NCBI RefSeq assembly: GCF_023078275.1
Contig: NC_062981.1
Span: 22,678,846 to 22,742,845 of the forward strand
Source of the DNA: Leguminivora glycinivorella
Taxonomy: Eukaryota > Arthropoda > Insecta > Lepidoptera > Tortricidae
DNA: 64,000 nucleotides
Direction of reading: 5' to 3'
Numbering within the stretch: the stretch's first letter is position 1; each line of letters starts with the position of its first letter. A model generated the notes under the pieces. That model was given only the letters and a program-made list of their open reading frames with translations. It was not told the origin of the DNA and made no database searches. Positions 9,696 to 19,402 of this stretch are shown piece after piece. Both the position numbers and the translations under genes were made by a program.

Positions 9696-10566
9696 CTGTA
9701 TAATGGAAGAATATTAATACGAGGGAAAAGGTTCAATTACTACATTGATGCCCAGACATTTATCACTACATATAAGAAGGGAAGAAACAGATCCAGTTCA
9801 TACATGCATTTTTAGATTAATAGGAAAATTTAAAACTTCAATGACATCCAAAGTCGGTATGAATCGATGTTAGGATGAATTTCACGAAAATATCCCTTAC
9901 GAAATGCAATTCTTCTAAATTCTAATACTGTTGAAAGCGACTTTGCGTCTTATAATATTTTAAGACTAGGCTAACAAATTAGCATTCCTGAGCTTTATGG
10001 ACTAATGAAGCAACTGCCATTCAAAGAAAAAGCATTCTCGCATCGCAAGGGACATTCTCGTGGAATGCGACTTTAATGCATGATTAAACCACGTGTAGGT
10101 ATGTATATGCAGGCACATTAACATGACAACGTAAAAAAAACGAAGACCTAACATTTAACAGATTGCTAGACAATACATTTGACTTTGTTGACCTTAGAAA
10201 TTAATTTAAAAAGTGACAAAATTCACTGTCTATAATAAGACTCATTGACCAGCTTATGCTCTGCAATTTGAGTTGACCAAGACCTCAAAATAGGGTCGCA
10301 ATAAGCACGATTTTCTGTTAGTTATTTCATATAAAAAGTGATTTTTACGCTTGAAGCATAAGAACTCTTCTTTGTATACATAGAAAGCCACATAAGGTGT
10401 CTAGAGAAGCACCCTCGAGACATGTACCTAAATTGTTAAACAAAAACTGTTTTTTATAAGTTTTTTTAGTACTTAAATAAATTGTAAGCGTTATAACGTG
10501 CAACATGCAGTTTTACAAACAAACATCTACGAAGGTAGTTATGCGGCGTGCGTTTTATCGTGGTAC
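9696..10566. other. Intron between exon 9 and the optional exon
   Basis: No exon, repeat pair or RNA gene recognised. AT-rich unique-looking sequence. Confidence 0.4.
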
Positions 10567-10614
10567 CTTTTCGCAGCACATCTTGTGCACGGGCGATTCG
10601 GTCAGCAGCCTCAC
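10567..10614 (-). CDS. Candidate optional 16-codon exon between exons 8 and 9
   Basis: 48 bp, phase 0 in and out, bounded by an acceptor …cgcacAG (10616-10615) and a donor GTACCA (10566-10561). It translates without a stop to VRLLTESPVHKMCCEK. Because exon 8 ends and exon 9 starts in phase 0, it can be included or skipped without changing frame. It is much GC-richer than the flanking intron. There is no transcript evidence, and short frames of this kind arise by chance. Confidence 0.4.
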
Positions 10615-11007
10615 CTGTGCGTGTTAGTGCGACAAACGCGACATACGTGAGTTAGTAACAAGAGTAGACATATCACATATTAGGTAACAATAATTAAAGT
10701 TTTGTATTATATTGTAGCATATTTTGCGACACGAGAGTTAGTAGGCTACAGTTAGATGTTAAAAGCAAATGTAAACCAAATAATAATAATTTATTCGCAA
10801 AAGCGAATATAATAATTTTTCTTTTGTATGAATATTGGGTTTTGGAATTATGGGGTCAGTCAGGACTCAAATTGTATCGCTTGAAACATCTTTTGGTATC
10901 ATACGAGCTTTTAATCCTGAATAAGAAAGATTTTTATGTAGCCCGTATAATTATTATTTTATGTGCTGTATTTTTGTTCGATCTAATGTCGCAACATCCT
11001 GAATATA

Positions 11008-12258
11008 TTGGGTTGGTAAGAAAGTAATGAGCGATCTATTGAATTCCACATAAAATTTTTGAGAGAGTTCTAGAATCTTCTATGGTCGAAAGTATATAAA
11101 GGGCGAGTCACACAGTTTCTCGTCAGTCATTCACTAGCTGTCGCCGAGCTAATATAAGGAAGAAAATGGACGAATTAAAAGTGCATGTAAGGCATTGCTT
11201 ACTATATGAATTTCAGTCTGGCCATTCAGCCGCCGAAGCAGTACGTAATATATGTCAGCGTGTTGCTCCTGAAGTTCTGTCTGAGGCCACGGCGAAACGA
11301 TGGTTCCAGCGGTTTCGTAGTGGCGACTTTTCATTATCAGATCAACCTAAGTCTGGTCGACCGGTGAAGATTGATGTAGCCAAATTAAAAACCTTAATTG
11401 AAGGAGATCCGAGGCTAACGAGTCGTACTCTTGCTACCGAGTTAGGCTGCTCTCATGTCACCATAGAAACACATTTACACGAGTTGGGAAAAAACTACAA
11501 ATACAGTGTTTGGATACCGCACGAACTTGATAGAGATCAACTAAACCGCCGTGCCGATATCTGCATACAACTTCTGTCTTTTCGCCGCACATTCAACTGG
11601 TTGGACCATCTTATCACTGGAGATGGAAAATGGGTTTTATATATAAATCACACACGCAAACGTCAGTGGCTAGCTCCAAACGAAGAAGGAATAGAGGCAC
11701 CAAAAACAGAGCCTCACCCGAAAAAAGTTATGCTGTCCGTTTGGTGGGATATTCATGGTATTATTCACTGGGAACTCCTACCAAGTGGAATGACTGTTAC
11801 CGCATCAGTATACTGTAATCAGCTTGAAAATTTAAACCAAAAAATCTGTCATAATCGTCCACAGCATGCTAAAGTTTTTTTCTTACACGACAATGCTCGC
11901 CCACACATTGCAAAAGTGACTCGGCTAAAGCTATTGGAGCTAGGTTGGAAAGTGATACCTCATCCACCGTACTCTCCAGACTTGGCACCTACGGATTACG
12001 CGTTGTTCAGATCGCTAAGCAATGCCTTGAATGAAAAAAAGTTCGATGATCAAGCCCATCTACGACAGTACATAGCTGAGTTTTTTTAATCTAAACCTAA
12101 GAACTTCTTCGCCGATGCTATTCATTCTTTACCAGAACGATGGAGACAAGTAGTAGATAACGAAGGCCGTTATATTTTTGATAAATGATTAAAATAATAA
12201 ATTAAATAAAAATTACAATATTGGTTATGATTCGCTCATTACTTTCTTACCAACCCAA
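11008..12258 (+). mobile_element. mariner element, nearly intact
   Basis: 1,251 bp flanked by TA on both sides. The terminal inverted repeats match perfectly over 28 bases (starting ttgggttggtaagaaagt). It lies in the intron between exon 8 and the optional exon, antisense to the host gene. The transposase frame is complete except for one premature stop. Perfect inverted repeats and a single visible lesion suggest recent activity. Confidence 0.95.
11166..12188 (+). pseudogene. mariner transposase with one nonsense codon
   Basis: Cut-and-paste transposase of the IS630-Tc1-mariner superfamily. The open frame from 11166 is 307 codons, to a TAA at 12087-12089. The same frame then continues for 32 codons to a TGA at 12186-12188, giving the usual length of about 340. 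Residues 1-110 form the DNA-binding half (SEATAKRWFQRFRSGD; then RTLATELGCSHVTI). The WIPHEL linker is at about 116-121. The catalytic triad is D153 (TGDGKWV), D242 (HDNARPH) and D277 (APTDYALF); 34 residues separate the last two, the DD34D mariner signature. The residue after D153 is Gly where many mariners have Glu. The stop removes the C-terminal 32 residues. Confidence 0.92.
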
Positions 12259-12899
12259 TATTACATCACATTTCATCGGTGATCACTATCGCGTAAGTAA
12301 ACGATATTCAAGGACCCTATCCTACTGGCGAGTTAGTCGTGCGCTCATTTCGATTTTAATTCGCTCATAAATTGTCCCGGATCTGTAAGTTCACATTTTT
12401 GACACATTTGTTTTGACGTATGTTGCGATGTGGCTAAGACGTATCGTTTGCTAAATCTAACGATTAATTTCGAATCGGTTTAATCGATTATGCCCTATGT
12501 ACAAGGAGGCGCTTAGACAAATATATGATTTCTGTCAACTTACTGAAAAGTCATTTGAATCGAAATGACAGATTCTGCCCTAGCACTAGTTTAAAAATAA
12601 AAATGAATGAAAAATCACGTAATAAGTAAATCCTGCGTGATAAATTAATATCGTAAAATACTCACTAACGAAGATCCGCAAAAATGTAACATGTATTAGA
12701 TTATGTTTCAAGTAAGCGAAATACTGTTAAGTATTTGAGTTTTTTAAATATTATTACAGGATTTTATTTAAAATTTCATTAGGTTGCGCGAGTTTACGTT
12801 TTGTGGACGCTGTCATGTGTCCAAAAGAGGTTCTTACAGCTCTGGGACAATAGTGCGGTAGGATTGGAAACCCTTTCCTGTATCTGAAAATGGTCTCAC
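12259..12899. other. Intron, nothing recognised
   Basis: Sequence between the mariner and exon 8 shows no repeat pair, splice-bounded frame or RNA structure that I can support. Confidence 0.4.
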
Positions 12900-13068
12900 C
12901 TGCTGCTGCAAGTCATCCCTCTCCCTGTGCAGCGCGTCGTAGCTGGCCCTGAGCACGCGCGGCGAGGAGCCGCCGTCTAGTGACACCGAGCCGGAGTCCG
13001 GCGCGCGGCGCGGCGGCGCGCGCGCGGGCAGCGACGCGGGCGACTGGTGGTGCTGGCCCGTGCCGTAC
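12900..13068 (-). CDS. Exon 8 of the coiled-coil gene (GC-rich linker)
   Basis: 169 bp, phase 2 in and 0 out; acceptor …tttggcAG with a weak pyrimidine tract, donor GTGAGA. The first base completes the Gly codon begun in exon 7. The translation starts YGTGQHHQSPASLPARAPP, continues through an Arg/Ser/Gly linker (SGSVSLDGGSSPRVL), and ends in the helix start ALHRERDDLQQQ. It is very CpG-rich compared with its surroundings. A partial, slightly diverged duplicate of its 5' end lies in the preceding intron at 13649-13691. Confidence 0.8.
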
Positions 13069-14058
13069 CTGCCAAACTAACCGTCATTACCACGGGATAC
13101 ATATTTGTATTACGGCCGCCGTACAAATGGGGCCAACTCTTGGGCCCACGTGTAAAGGGGTGCCTCGGCCGAGATGAGAGTCGCCGTTTACACATCGGTG
13201 AACCGATCGCTCGGCGTTGCCCTTCGTGACGGATCGACGTAGAATGGAAAAGGCTACATAATTCTAGGTCATTCGCGTTGTCGGCAAAATTTAATTAATA
13301 AATAATAACCTCGTGATAAAATTCGCATAATACTCATGTTGTTGACTGTAATTTTGCACCGAATAGACGTTCCGCCGAATTTATTTTGCCATGTTGCCAG
13401 AAATGTACATTAGGTTAGAACCCTCATCCGGACAAAATACTCACACGACACAGAAATCGTATATGTCACATAGTGGGTTTAGGTGCGACGACGAGCGAAG
13501 CGAGGAAGAGCGTGTTAGGCTCACCATGCCATGCCGCGTAATTACAAACTCGGTATCACTGGTGCCTTGATAGGATGAAGGATTTTTTGAACATAAGCAC
13601 ATTTATCTTTTTTAAGCAATACATTAAACATTTGCAAGGGTATTTATTGGGCAGAGAGATGGGCGTCTGGTGGTGCTGGCCGGTGCCGAACCTGGTAAAT
13701 CAAATTAATATTATACGACATTCTTGTACACAGATTGACCGAGTCCCGCGGTGAGCTCCAGAAGGCTTGAGCCGTGTGAGTACTCGGGCAACGATATACA
13801 AATATATACACCCTGTTTTTATTGAATTCCGTTAACTTTATTTAGATCTAGTACAATTAATTTCTCTAAGAAACTAGCGTCTTAACTCTTACGGTTATCG
13901 AGTTATTAAAAAACCAAATGTTTTTTTTTTCAGAATTGTGAAAAAAAAAACATGAAAAAAAAAACCGAGCACCATGGTTTTTTTTTCTAAATATGGTTTT
14001 TTTTCAGATGAACAAATAATTTTTTTCAATTAATATCATTTTAATTAAATAATTTCAT
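13069..14058. other. Intron with partial exon duplicate and A/T homopolymer blocks
   Basis: Contains the exon 8 fragment (13649-13691), a diverged repeat at 13800-13900 (tgaattccgttaacttta, matched at 37568-37585), and runs of 8-10 A or T separated by ccg/ccatgg at 13915-14010. Similar homopolymer blocks resume at 16995-17085 on the other side of the Penelope-like and family E insertions. Confidence 0.5.
13649..13691 (-). pseudogene. Partial duplicate of the 5' end of exon 8
   Basis: Retains an acceptor (…gatttaccAG) and reads FGTGQHHQTPISLP in the same phase as exon 8 (YGTGQHHQSPASLP), then runs into unrelated sequence with no donor. The differences from exon 8 are mostly conservative. Confidence 0.72.
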
Positions 14059-14389
14059 GAAATAAAACTATGGAAACGGATTAAATCGCGTATAATGAAT
14101 TTAAAATACATCCCGACGTTTCGAACTCTTTACAGCGTTCGTGGTCAACGGGTGACTGAGGAATAATTTAAAATGTGCAAAAGCTACCCACTTACAAGAA
14201 ATATTAACGAACCATGACCACAAATAATATAGATTTCTAAGGCAGGTTCACACACTATTAATAAAGCCAGTTATACAATATTCAAAAAATTTTACCATTA
14301 CTCTGTTAAAAAATAATTAACCAATTAATCTACACAAAATTGACAAAGAAACAAACTGCAAATGTCCAACACCATACAACACAAATGCC

Positions 14390-14878
14390 TCACAGCCTTC
14401 GTCGTGCTTGTTCCATTATCAGATGTACTACTGGATCCCAAGCCGGTGGTAAAGTAAAGCCATCCTCTCTATTAAAGTTTGGATATTTCTTGATCTCAAT
14501 GGCCTCTCGCAACATTCTGGGTATATATCGCTTCTCCTTAGCGAGAACCAGAGGCTTGTCAAACTTTAGCATGATTGACTTTATCCATGACATGTTCAGA
14601 GACTGCAGACCTTTGCCGACGGTGCTTGACATCCGCTATGTGTTCCTTCACCCGTGTGGAAATGCTTCGTTTCGTCTGTCCCACATATGACAGCCCGCAC
14701 TCACAGTCTAGCCTGTACACTCCCGCGCTTTGTAGAGGAGTTTGACATTTCACAGGCCTCAGGAATTGGGTCATCTTCTTCATAGGCTTGAAATAAGTTT
14801 TAATAGAAGCCCGTTTCAAGATGTGGCTGATCCTATCTGTGACCCCTCTAACAAAGGGGAGAATTGCAGGCCGGCGCT
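14390..14878 (-). pseudogene. Inverted copy of the GIY-YIG region of the same Penelope-like element
   Basis: Minus-strand counterpart of right-arm residues from about 110 to the C-terminus, nearly identical. A small deletion near 14570 (ttagcatg against ttatagcatg) shifts the frame, so the nuclease and the C-terminal FNREDGFTLPPAWDP tail lie in different frames. Confidence 0.85.
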
Positions 14879-15032
14879 CGACTAGTAAATTGTATTTTAC
14901 TATGGATAGAATTTAAATGGTCTAAGAAAGTTTCTTAGACCATTTAAATTCTATCCATAGTAAAATAGACCGTCCGTAGTAGAAAGTTTCTTAGACCATT
15001 TAAATTCTATCCATAGTAAAATACAATTTACT

Positions 15033-15830
15033 ATGGAATTGGAGAAAGACTGTTCTCTCCCCTTCTTGGATGTTCTCATTTTGAGGAATCCTGATAATAG
15101 CTTAGGTCGCACTGTGTATAGAAAACCTACTCATACTGATAGGTACTTAAATGGCAAATCCCACCACCATCCCAGTCAACTAGCTACTGTAGGCAAATCT
15201 TTGTTTCAGAGAGCCCAAAGGATATGTGACGACCAACATTTGACCGCGGAGCTTCGACATGCCAGGCAGGCGCTGTTGGCGAACGAGCTCAAGATACCGC
15301 GTGTCAAGCAGAAGGCCCGTTTGAAGATCCCTACAGTCGAGCGCCGGCCTGCAATTCTCCCTTTTGTTAGAGGGGTCACAGACAGGATCAGCCACATCTT
15401 GAAACGGGCTTCTATTAAAACTTATTTCAAGCCTATGAAGAAGATGTCCCAATTCCTGAGGCCTGTGAAATGTCAAACTCCTCTACAAAGCGCGGGAGTG
15501 TACAGGCTAGACTGTGAGTGCGGGCTGTCATATGTGGGACAGACGAAACGAAGCATTTCCACACGGGTGAAGGAAAACATAGCGGATGTCAAGCACCGTC
15601 GGCAAAGGTCTGCAGTCTCTGAACATGTCATGGATAAAGTCAATCATGCTATAAAGTTTGACAAGCCTCTGGTTCTCGCTAAGGAGAAGCGATATATACC
15701 CAGAATGTTGCGAGAGGCCATTGAGATCAAGAAATATCCAAACTTTAATAGAGAGGATGGCTTTACTTTACCACCGGCTTGGGATCCAGTAGTACATCTG
15801 ATAATGGAACAAGCACGACGAAGGCTGTGA
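15033..15830 (+). CDS. Penelope-like polyprotein fragment: RT C-terminus + GIY-YIG endonuclease
   Basis: 265 codons, truncated at the N-terminus; the ATG is only the first in frame. Residues 9-60 (LPFLDVLILRN, YRKPTHTDRYLN, SHHHP, KSLFQRA) match the end of Penelope-type reverse transcriptase; the catalytic YADD-type region is missing. Residues 155-205 form the GIY-YIG nuclease: GVYRLDCECGLSYVGQTKRS gives the GVY…YVG signature, followed by an Arg-rich helix. The arm carries KENI where the inverted arm has KEHI. Being truncated, it probably cannot reverse-transcribe. Confidence 0.85.
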   Translation: MELEKDCSLPFLDVLILRNPDNSLGRTVYRKPTHTDRYLNGKSHHHPSQLATVGKSLFQRAQRICDDQHLTAELRHARQALLANELKIPRVKQKARLKIPTVERRPAILPFVRGVTDRISHILKRASIKTYFKPMKKMSQFLRPVKCQTPLQSAGVYRLDCECGLSYVGQTKRSISTRVKENIADVKHRRQRSAVSEHVMDKVNHAIKFDKPLVLAKEKRYIPRMLREAIEIKKYPNFNREDGFTLPPAWDPVVHLIMEQARRRL

Positions 15831-16402
15831 GGCATTTGTGTTGTATGGTGTTGGACATTTGCAGTTTGTTTCTTTGTCAATTTTGTGTAGATTAATTGGT
15901 TAATTATTTTTTAACAGAGTAATGGTAAAATTTTTTGAATATTGTATAACTGGCTTTATTAATAGTGTGTGAACCTGCCTTAGAAATCTATATTATTTGT
16001 GGTCATGGTTCGTTAATATTTCTTGTAAGTGGGTAGCTTTTGCACATTTTAATTTTTCCTCAGTCACCCGTTGACCACGAACGCTGTAAAGAGTTCGAAA
16101 CGTCGGGATGTATTTTAAATTCATTATACGCGATTTAATCCGTTTCCATAGTTTTATTTCATGAGTAACTATCGCGGTAACCGAAGACAATATTAAATAA
16201 TTTCATTTTAATTCAATTAACATTCAGTATACAAACGTTTATTGGGGAATCCCCGATGCTGCATGTAGCGTGGAGAGGCGGTGGTGTTGCCAACAGTAAA
16301 TAGTGATAACTACCAACTACAAATTTCGTAAAACTTACTTTTATAAGACCAGAAATTAAAGTTATTTGATTAAATTCGTTTAATACTTAACATTAAGTCT
16401 AA

Positions 16403-16955
16403 AAAACCGGCCAAGAGCGTGTCGGGCCACGCTCAGTGTAGGGTTCCGTAGTTTTCCGTATTTTTCTCAAAAACTACTGAACCTATCAAGTTCAAAACAA
16501 TTTTCCTAGAAAGTCTTTATAAAGTTCTACTTTTGTGATTTTTTTCATATTTTTAAAACATATGGTTCAAAAGTTAGAGGGGGGGGACGCACTTTTTTTC
16601 TCTTTAAGAGCGATTATTTCCGAAAATATTAATATTATTAAAAAACGATCTTAGTAAACCTTTATTCATTTTTAAATACCTATCCAACAATATATCACAT
16701 GTTGGGGTTGGAATGAAAAAAAATATCAGCCCCCACTTTACATGTAGGGGGGGTACCCTAATAAAACATTTTTTTCCATTTTTTATTTTTGCACTTTGTT
16801 GGCGTGATTGATATACATATTGGTACCAAATTTCAGCTTTCTAGTGCTAACGGTTACTGAGATTATCCGCGGACGGACGGACGGACGGACGGACGGACAG
16901 ACAGACATGGCGAAACTATAAGGGTTCCTAGTTGACTACGGAACCCTAAAAACCG
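16403..16955. repeat. Interspersed repeat ending gaaccctaaaaa (family E)
   Basis: Begins aaaaaccggccaagagcgtg and ends ggttcctagttgactacgga followed by accctaaaaa; it contains a GGAC tetranucleotide tract (ggacggacggacgg). Short relatives sit at 18507-18586 and 55179-55260. Class unknown. Confidence 0.75.
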
Positions 16956-17125
16956 TATAAAAGTATTAACTACTTTGCAAATTTTGAGATTTCGTACTTC
17001 AGAAAAAAAACATATTCCAGAAAAAAAAAACTGTTTTTTTTCACGGTTTTTTTTTTCAAGCCAGAAAAAAACCGTTTTTTTTTTGCAACCCTAAGGCTGC
17101 TATAGATAGATAGATAAAAACTCAC

Positions 17126-17256
17126 CCTTCGACTACGAGATCGCATGAATGTCTCTCAGACTGCATGAGTTGTGCGATTTTTATTAAAGACGCTTCCAAA
17201 TCCGAACGGAGAAGATTCTCGCGCTGCAGACATTCCGTCATTGCCTCCTCCATGTT
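17126..17256 (-). CDS. Exon 7 of the coiled-coil gene
   Basis: 131 bp, phase 0 in and 2 out; acceptor …gtacttcAG, donor GTGAGT. It encodes NMEEAMTECLQRENLLR, then SDLEASLIKIAQLMQSE and RHSCDLVVE plus two bases (GG) of a Gly codon that is completed by exon 8. The acidic/basic heptad pattern predicts a coiled coil. Confidence 0.82.
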
Positions 17257-17295
17257 CTGAAGTACAACAAATATATATTAATAGTTATTTGTTTT

Positions 17296-17623
17296 ACAAG
17301 GGGGCAAAGTAGTTGTTTAACCGCACGTGCCAATATTGACACCCGAGCAAGCGAAAGATTCCAATATTGAACCTCGAGCGAAGCGAGTGGTTCAAAAAGT
17401 GGAATCTCGAGCGTTGCGAGGGTTTCAAGGCACGAAGGTTAAACAAACTTTGCCACTGAGTAAAACACAAATTTTTTCACCACACCAACACGAACAAAAT
17501 ACTGACTAAAAAACATCAAAATAAATGAAATCCATCAATTTATGCAATATTTTATAGGTAAAATCTAGCTGCCAGATTAAGACATTTAGTTAAAATTTGT
17601 ATGAAATTACTTTGCCCCCTTGT
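17296..17623. repeat. 328-bp element with acaagggggcaaagt inverted ends
   Basis: Ends are exact 15-bp inverted repeats. Two internal cgagcgaagcgag / cgagcgttgcgag motifs. Non-autonomous DNA element. Confidence 0.7.
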
Positions 17624-17729
17624 GGATAAAATGAAATTTTGCTATCTGTTTTCGAATAGCAAAGAAAGCCTTTACCAGTTGGTGCGGTGAAAATTAGATT
17701 TCGCCCGTAACTTCACTAGCGTTAAATTG

Positions 17730-17925
17730 GAAAACTGTGAAATGCTCTATACAAACTTCCCCCTCTAATTTTCGGAAAGTGGAGGGTAAGCAAGAGACAA
17801 AAGTAGCCTATGTCACTCTCCATTCCCTCGACTATCTCCCCTTAAAAAATCAAGTCAATTCATCGCTCCGTTTTGCCGTGAAAGACGGACAAACAGACAC
17901 ACACACTTTCCCATTTATAATTATC
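17730..17925 (-). repeat. Helitron-like repeat fragment (family H, minus)
   Basis: Reverse-oriented copy of the family seen at 42548-42777, 47336-47514 and 58126-58265 (gtccgtctttcacggcaaaacgg; gacataggctactttttgt). The 3' CTAG end is not clear here. Confidence 0.55.
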
Positions 17926-17931
17926 ATCATA

Positions 17932-18245
17932 TTCCTTGCGTTATCCCGTCATTCGCCGCGGTTCATGGGAGCCTGGGGTCCACTTTGACAACTAATCCCA
18001 AGATTTGGCGTACAAACTAGTTTTACGAAAGCGTCTGCCATCAGACCTTCCAACCCGAAAAGTAACTATTTATTGGAATTAGTTCGGTTTACTCACGATG
18101 TTTTCCTTCAACGAAAAGCGACTGGTAAATATCAAATGACATTTCGCACATAACTTCCGAAAAACTCATTGGTGCGAGCCGGGGTTCGAACCCGCGACCT
18201 CCGGATCGAAAGTCGCACGCTCTTACCGCTAGGCCACCAGCGCTT
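17932..18245 (-). repeat. tRNA-headed SINE (family A)
   Basis: Full-length minus-strand copy with head agcgctggtggcctagcggt at its right end and the tail near 17935. Confidence 0.85.
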
Positions 18246-18604
18246 GTACCCGCGTCATTATATGTATACATTATTGCATCTTTAATATAAAGAGTGAACA
18301 CATACTTTTGAAATCCTGAAAAAATATGTATATGGCAAACCTGTCATCGCTAATCCTATTCTCATCACGATAGTTATACGAATCTACGAAACCTCTGTTT
18401 AGTAGCAAAGTTAAAAAGTAGAGTAGATATTTTTAAACACCTCAGCTGCTCCGATAACTAGTACTTGTAAAATTTTACCAAGTAATGCGCGGTTCTCTGG
18501 ACTACTTTGAAAAACCGGCCAAGTGCGAGTTGTACTCGCGTTGTAAGGGTTCCATTTTTCCTTTTTGAGGTACGGAACCCTAAAAATCCGAAAATACACG
18601 TGGG

Positions 18605-18868
18605 TGCACATGGGTGGGTGGGGCCTGAGTGGTGACGGGTTAAGAATTTCACCACCCCCTTTCTTCCCGTGGGTGTCGTAGAAGGCGACTATGGGATATG
18701 GGTTAAATTGTGGCGTAGGCGAGAGGCTGGCAACCTGTCACTGCAATGCCATAGTTTCGCTTTCTTTTAACCCCTTATTTGCCAAGAGTGGCCCTGAAGC
18801 TTTAGTAGTTTCATGTGCTCTGCCTACCCCTTTATGGGATACAGGCGTGATTGTATGATTGTATGTTG
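18605..18868 (-). repeat. Interspersed repeat (catacaatcacgcctgtat family)
   Basis: Minus-strand copy of the repeat at 39427-39700 and 54405-54655; shared marks are cacccacgggaagaaagggg and tacgccacaatttaaccc. It ends about 20 bases from exon 6. Confidence 0.8.
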
Positions 18869-18888
18869 CACATATAGCCTAATGATAC

Positions 18889-19001
18889 CTTTCTATGTAG
18901 TTCGCAGTTTTCACAGCTATTGTGTCTAGAATCCAGCTGATCCACTAGTTCTGTGATCTGCACCTGACTGGACTCCAGCATAGGCGACTCTGGTATTGGT
19001 T
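18889..19001 (-). CDS. Exon 6 of the coiled-coil gene
   Basis: 113 bp, phase 1 in and 0 out; acceptor …tgtttacAG, donor GTATCA. It encodes PIPESPMLESSQVQITEL, then VDQLDSRHNSCENCELHRK. The two close Cys residues (CENC) are unusual for a coiled coil, but there is no second Cys/His pair to make a convincing zinc site. A truncated copy of an interspersed repeat (18605-18868) ends about 20 bases downstream of the donor. Confidence 0.8.
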
Positions 19002-19157
19002 CTGTAAACAAATAATATTACTATAAATCTACAACACAACAGATGAATTATTTCATAGTACAATATGATATGAATTGTAGTAGTTTAACTTTTGCAGCAG
19101 TTTTAGCCAGCTACACCATCAGGATCTACTTAACAATAACAGCACTAGTATACTTAC

Positions 19158-19402
19158 TTCCTTTAACTTTTGCAGCTGTTTCTAAGAGCTCATGTGCTTC
19201 TTCTCTCAATCTTCTCAAACTAAGTTCCAGGTCTCTCTTGATATCGATGCTAACGTCCCTCTGACCCTGCAGGAAACCGGCTACACCCTCTGAATCTAAG
19301 TCGGCGAGTACGGAGAGGTCTGGGGCGAAGTGGACGTGCTTGCTTCGGACAGATAGGTCGAGGTTGGGCGAGGAGGGACGCGGCTCGTCGATTACAGATG
19401 CT
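19158..19402 (-). CDS. Exon 5 of the coiled-coil gene
   Basis: 245 bp, the longest exon seen, phase 2 in and 1 out; acceptor …cctttcAG, donor GTAAGT. The first half is a Pro/Ser-rich linker (DEPRPSSPNLDLSV, then HVHFAPDLSVLADL). The second half is a charged helix (IKRDLELSLRRLREEAHE) ending TAAKVKG. This alternation of linker and helix is typical of long scaffold coiled coils. Confidence 0.82.

Larger units (their letters stand above)
14059..16191 (+). mobile_element. Penelope-like retroelement, inverted dimer, 5'-truncated
   Basis: Flanked by a 15-bp target duplication attaaataatttcat (14044-14058 and 16192-16206). The right arm (15036-16162) carries the C-terminal reverse-transcriptase region and a GIY-YIG endonuclease. 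The left arm (14059-14882) is an inverted copy of its 3' part. A 45-base unit appears three times between the arms (14886-15036), once inverted. Inverted, truncated copies joined this way are known for Penelope-like elements. Confidence 0.88.

Noticed and set aside
12977..13229. Several frames over exon 8
   Set aside because: GC-rich exon produces open frames in all phases; only one phase joins both neighbours.
15180..15476. 98- and 63-codon minus-strand frames
   Set aside because: Antisense shadows of the Penelope-like coding region.
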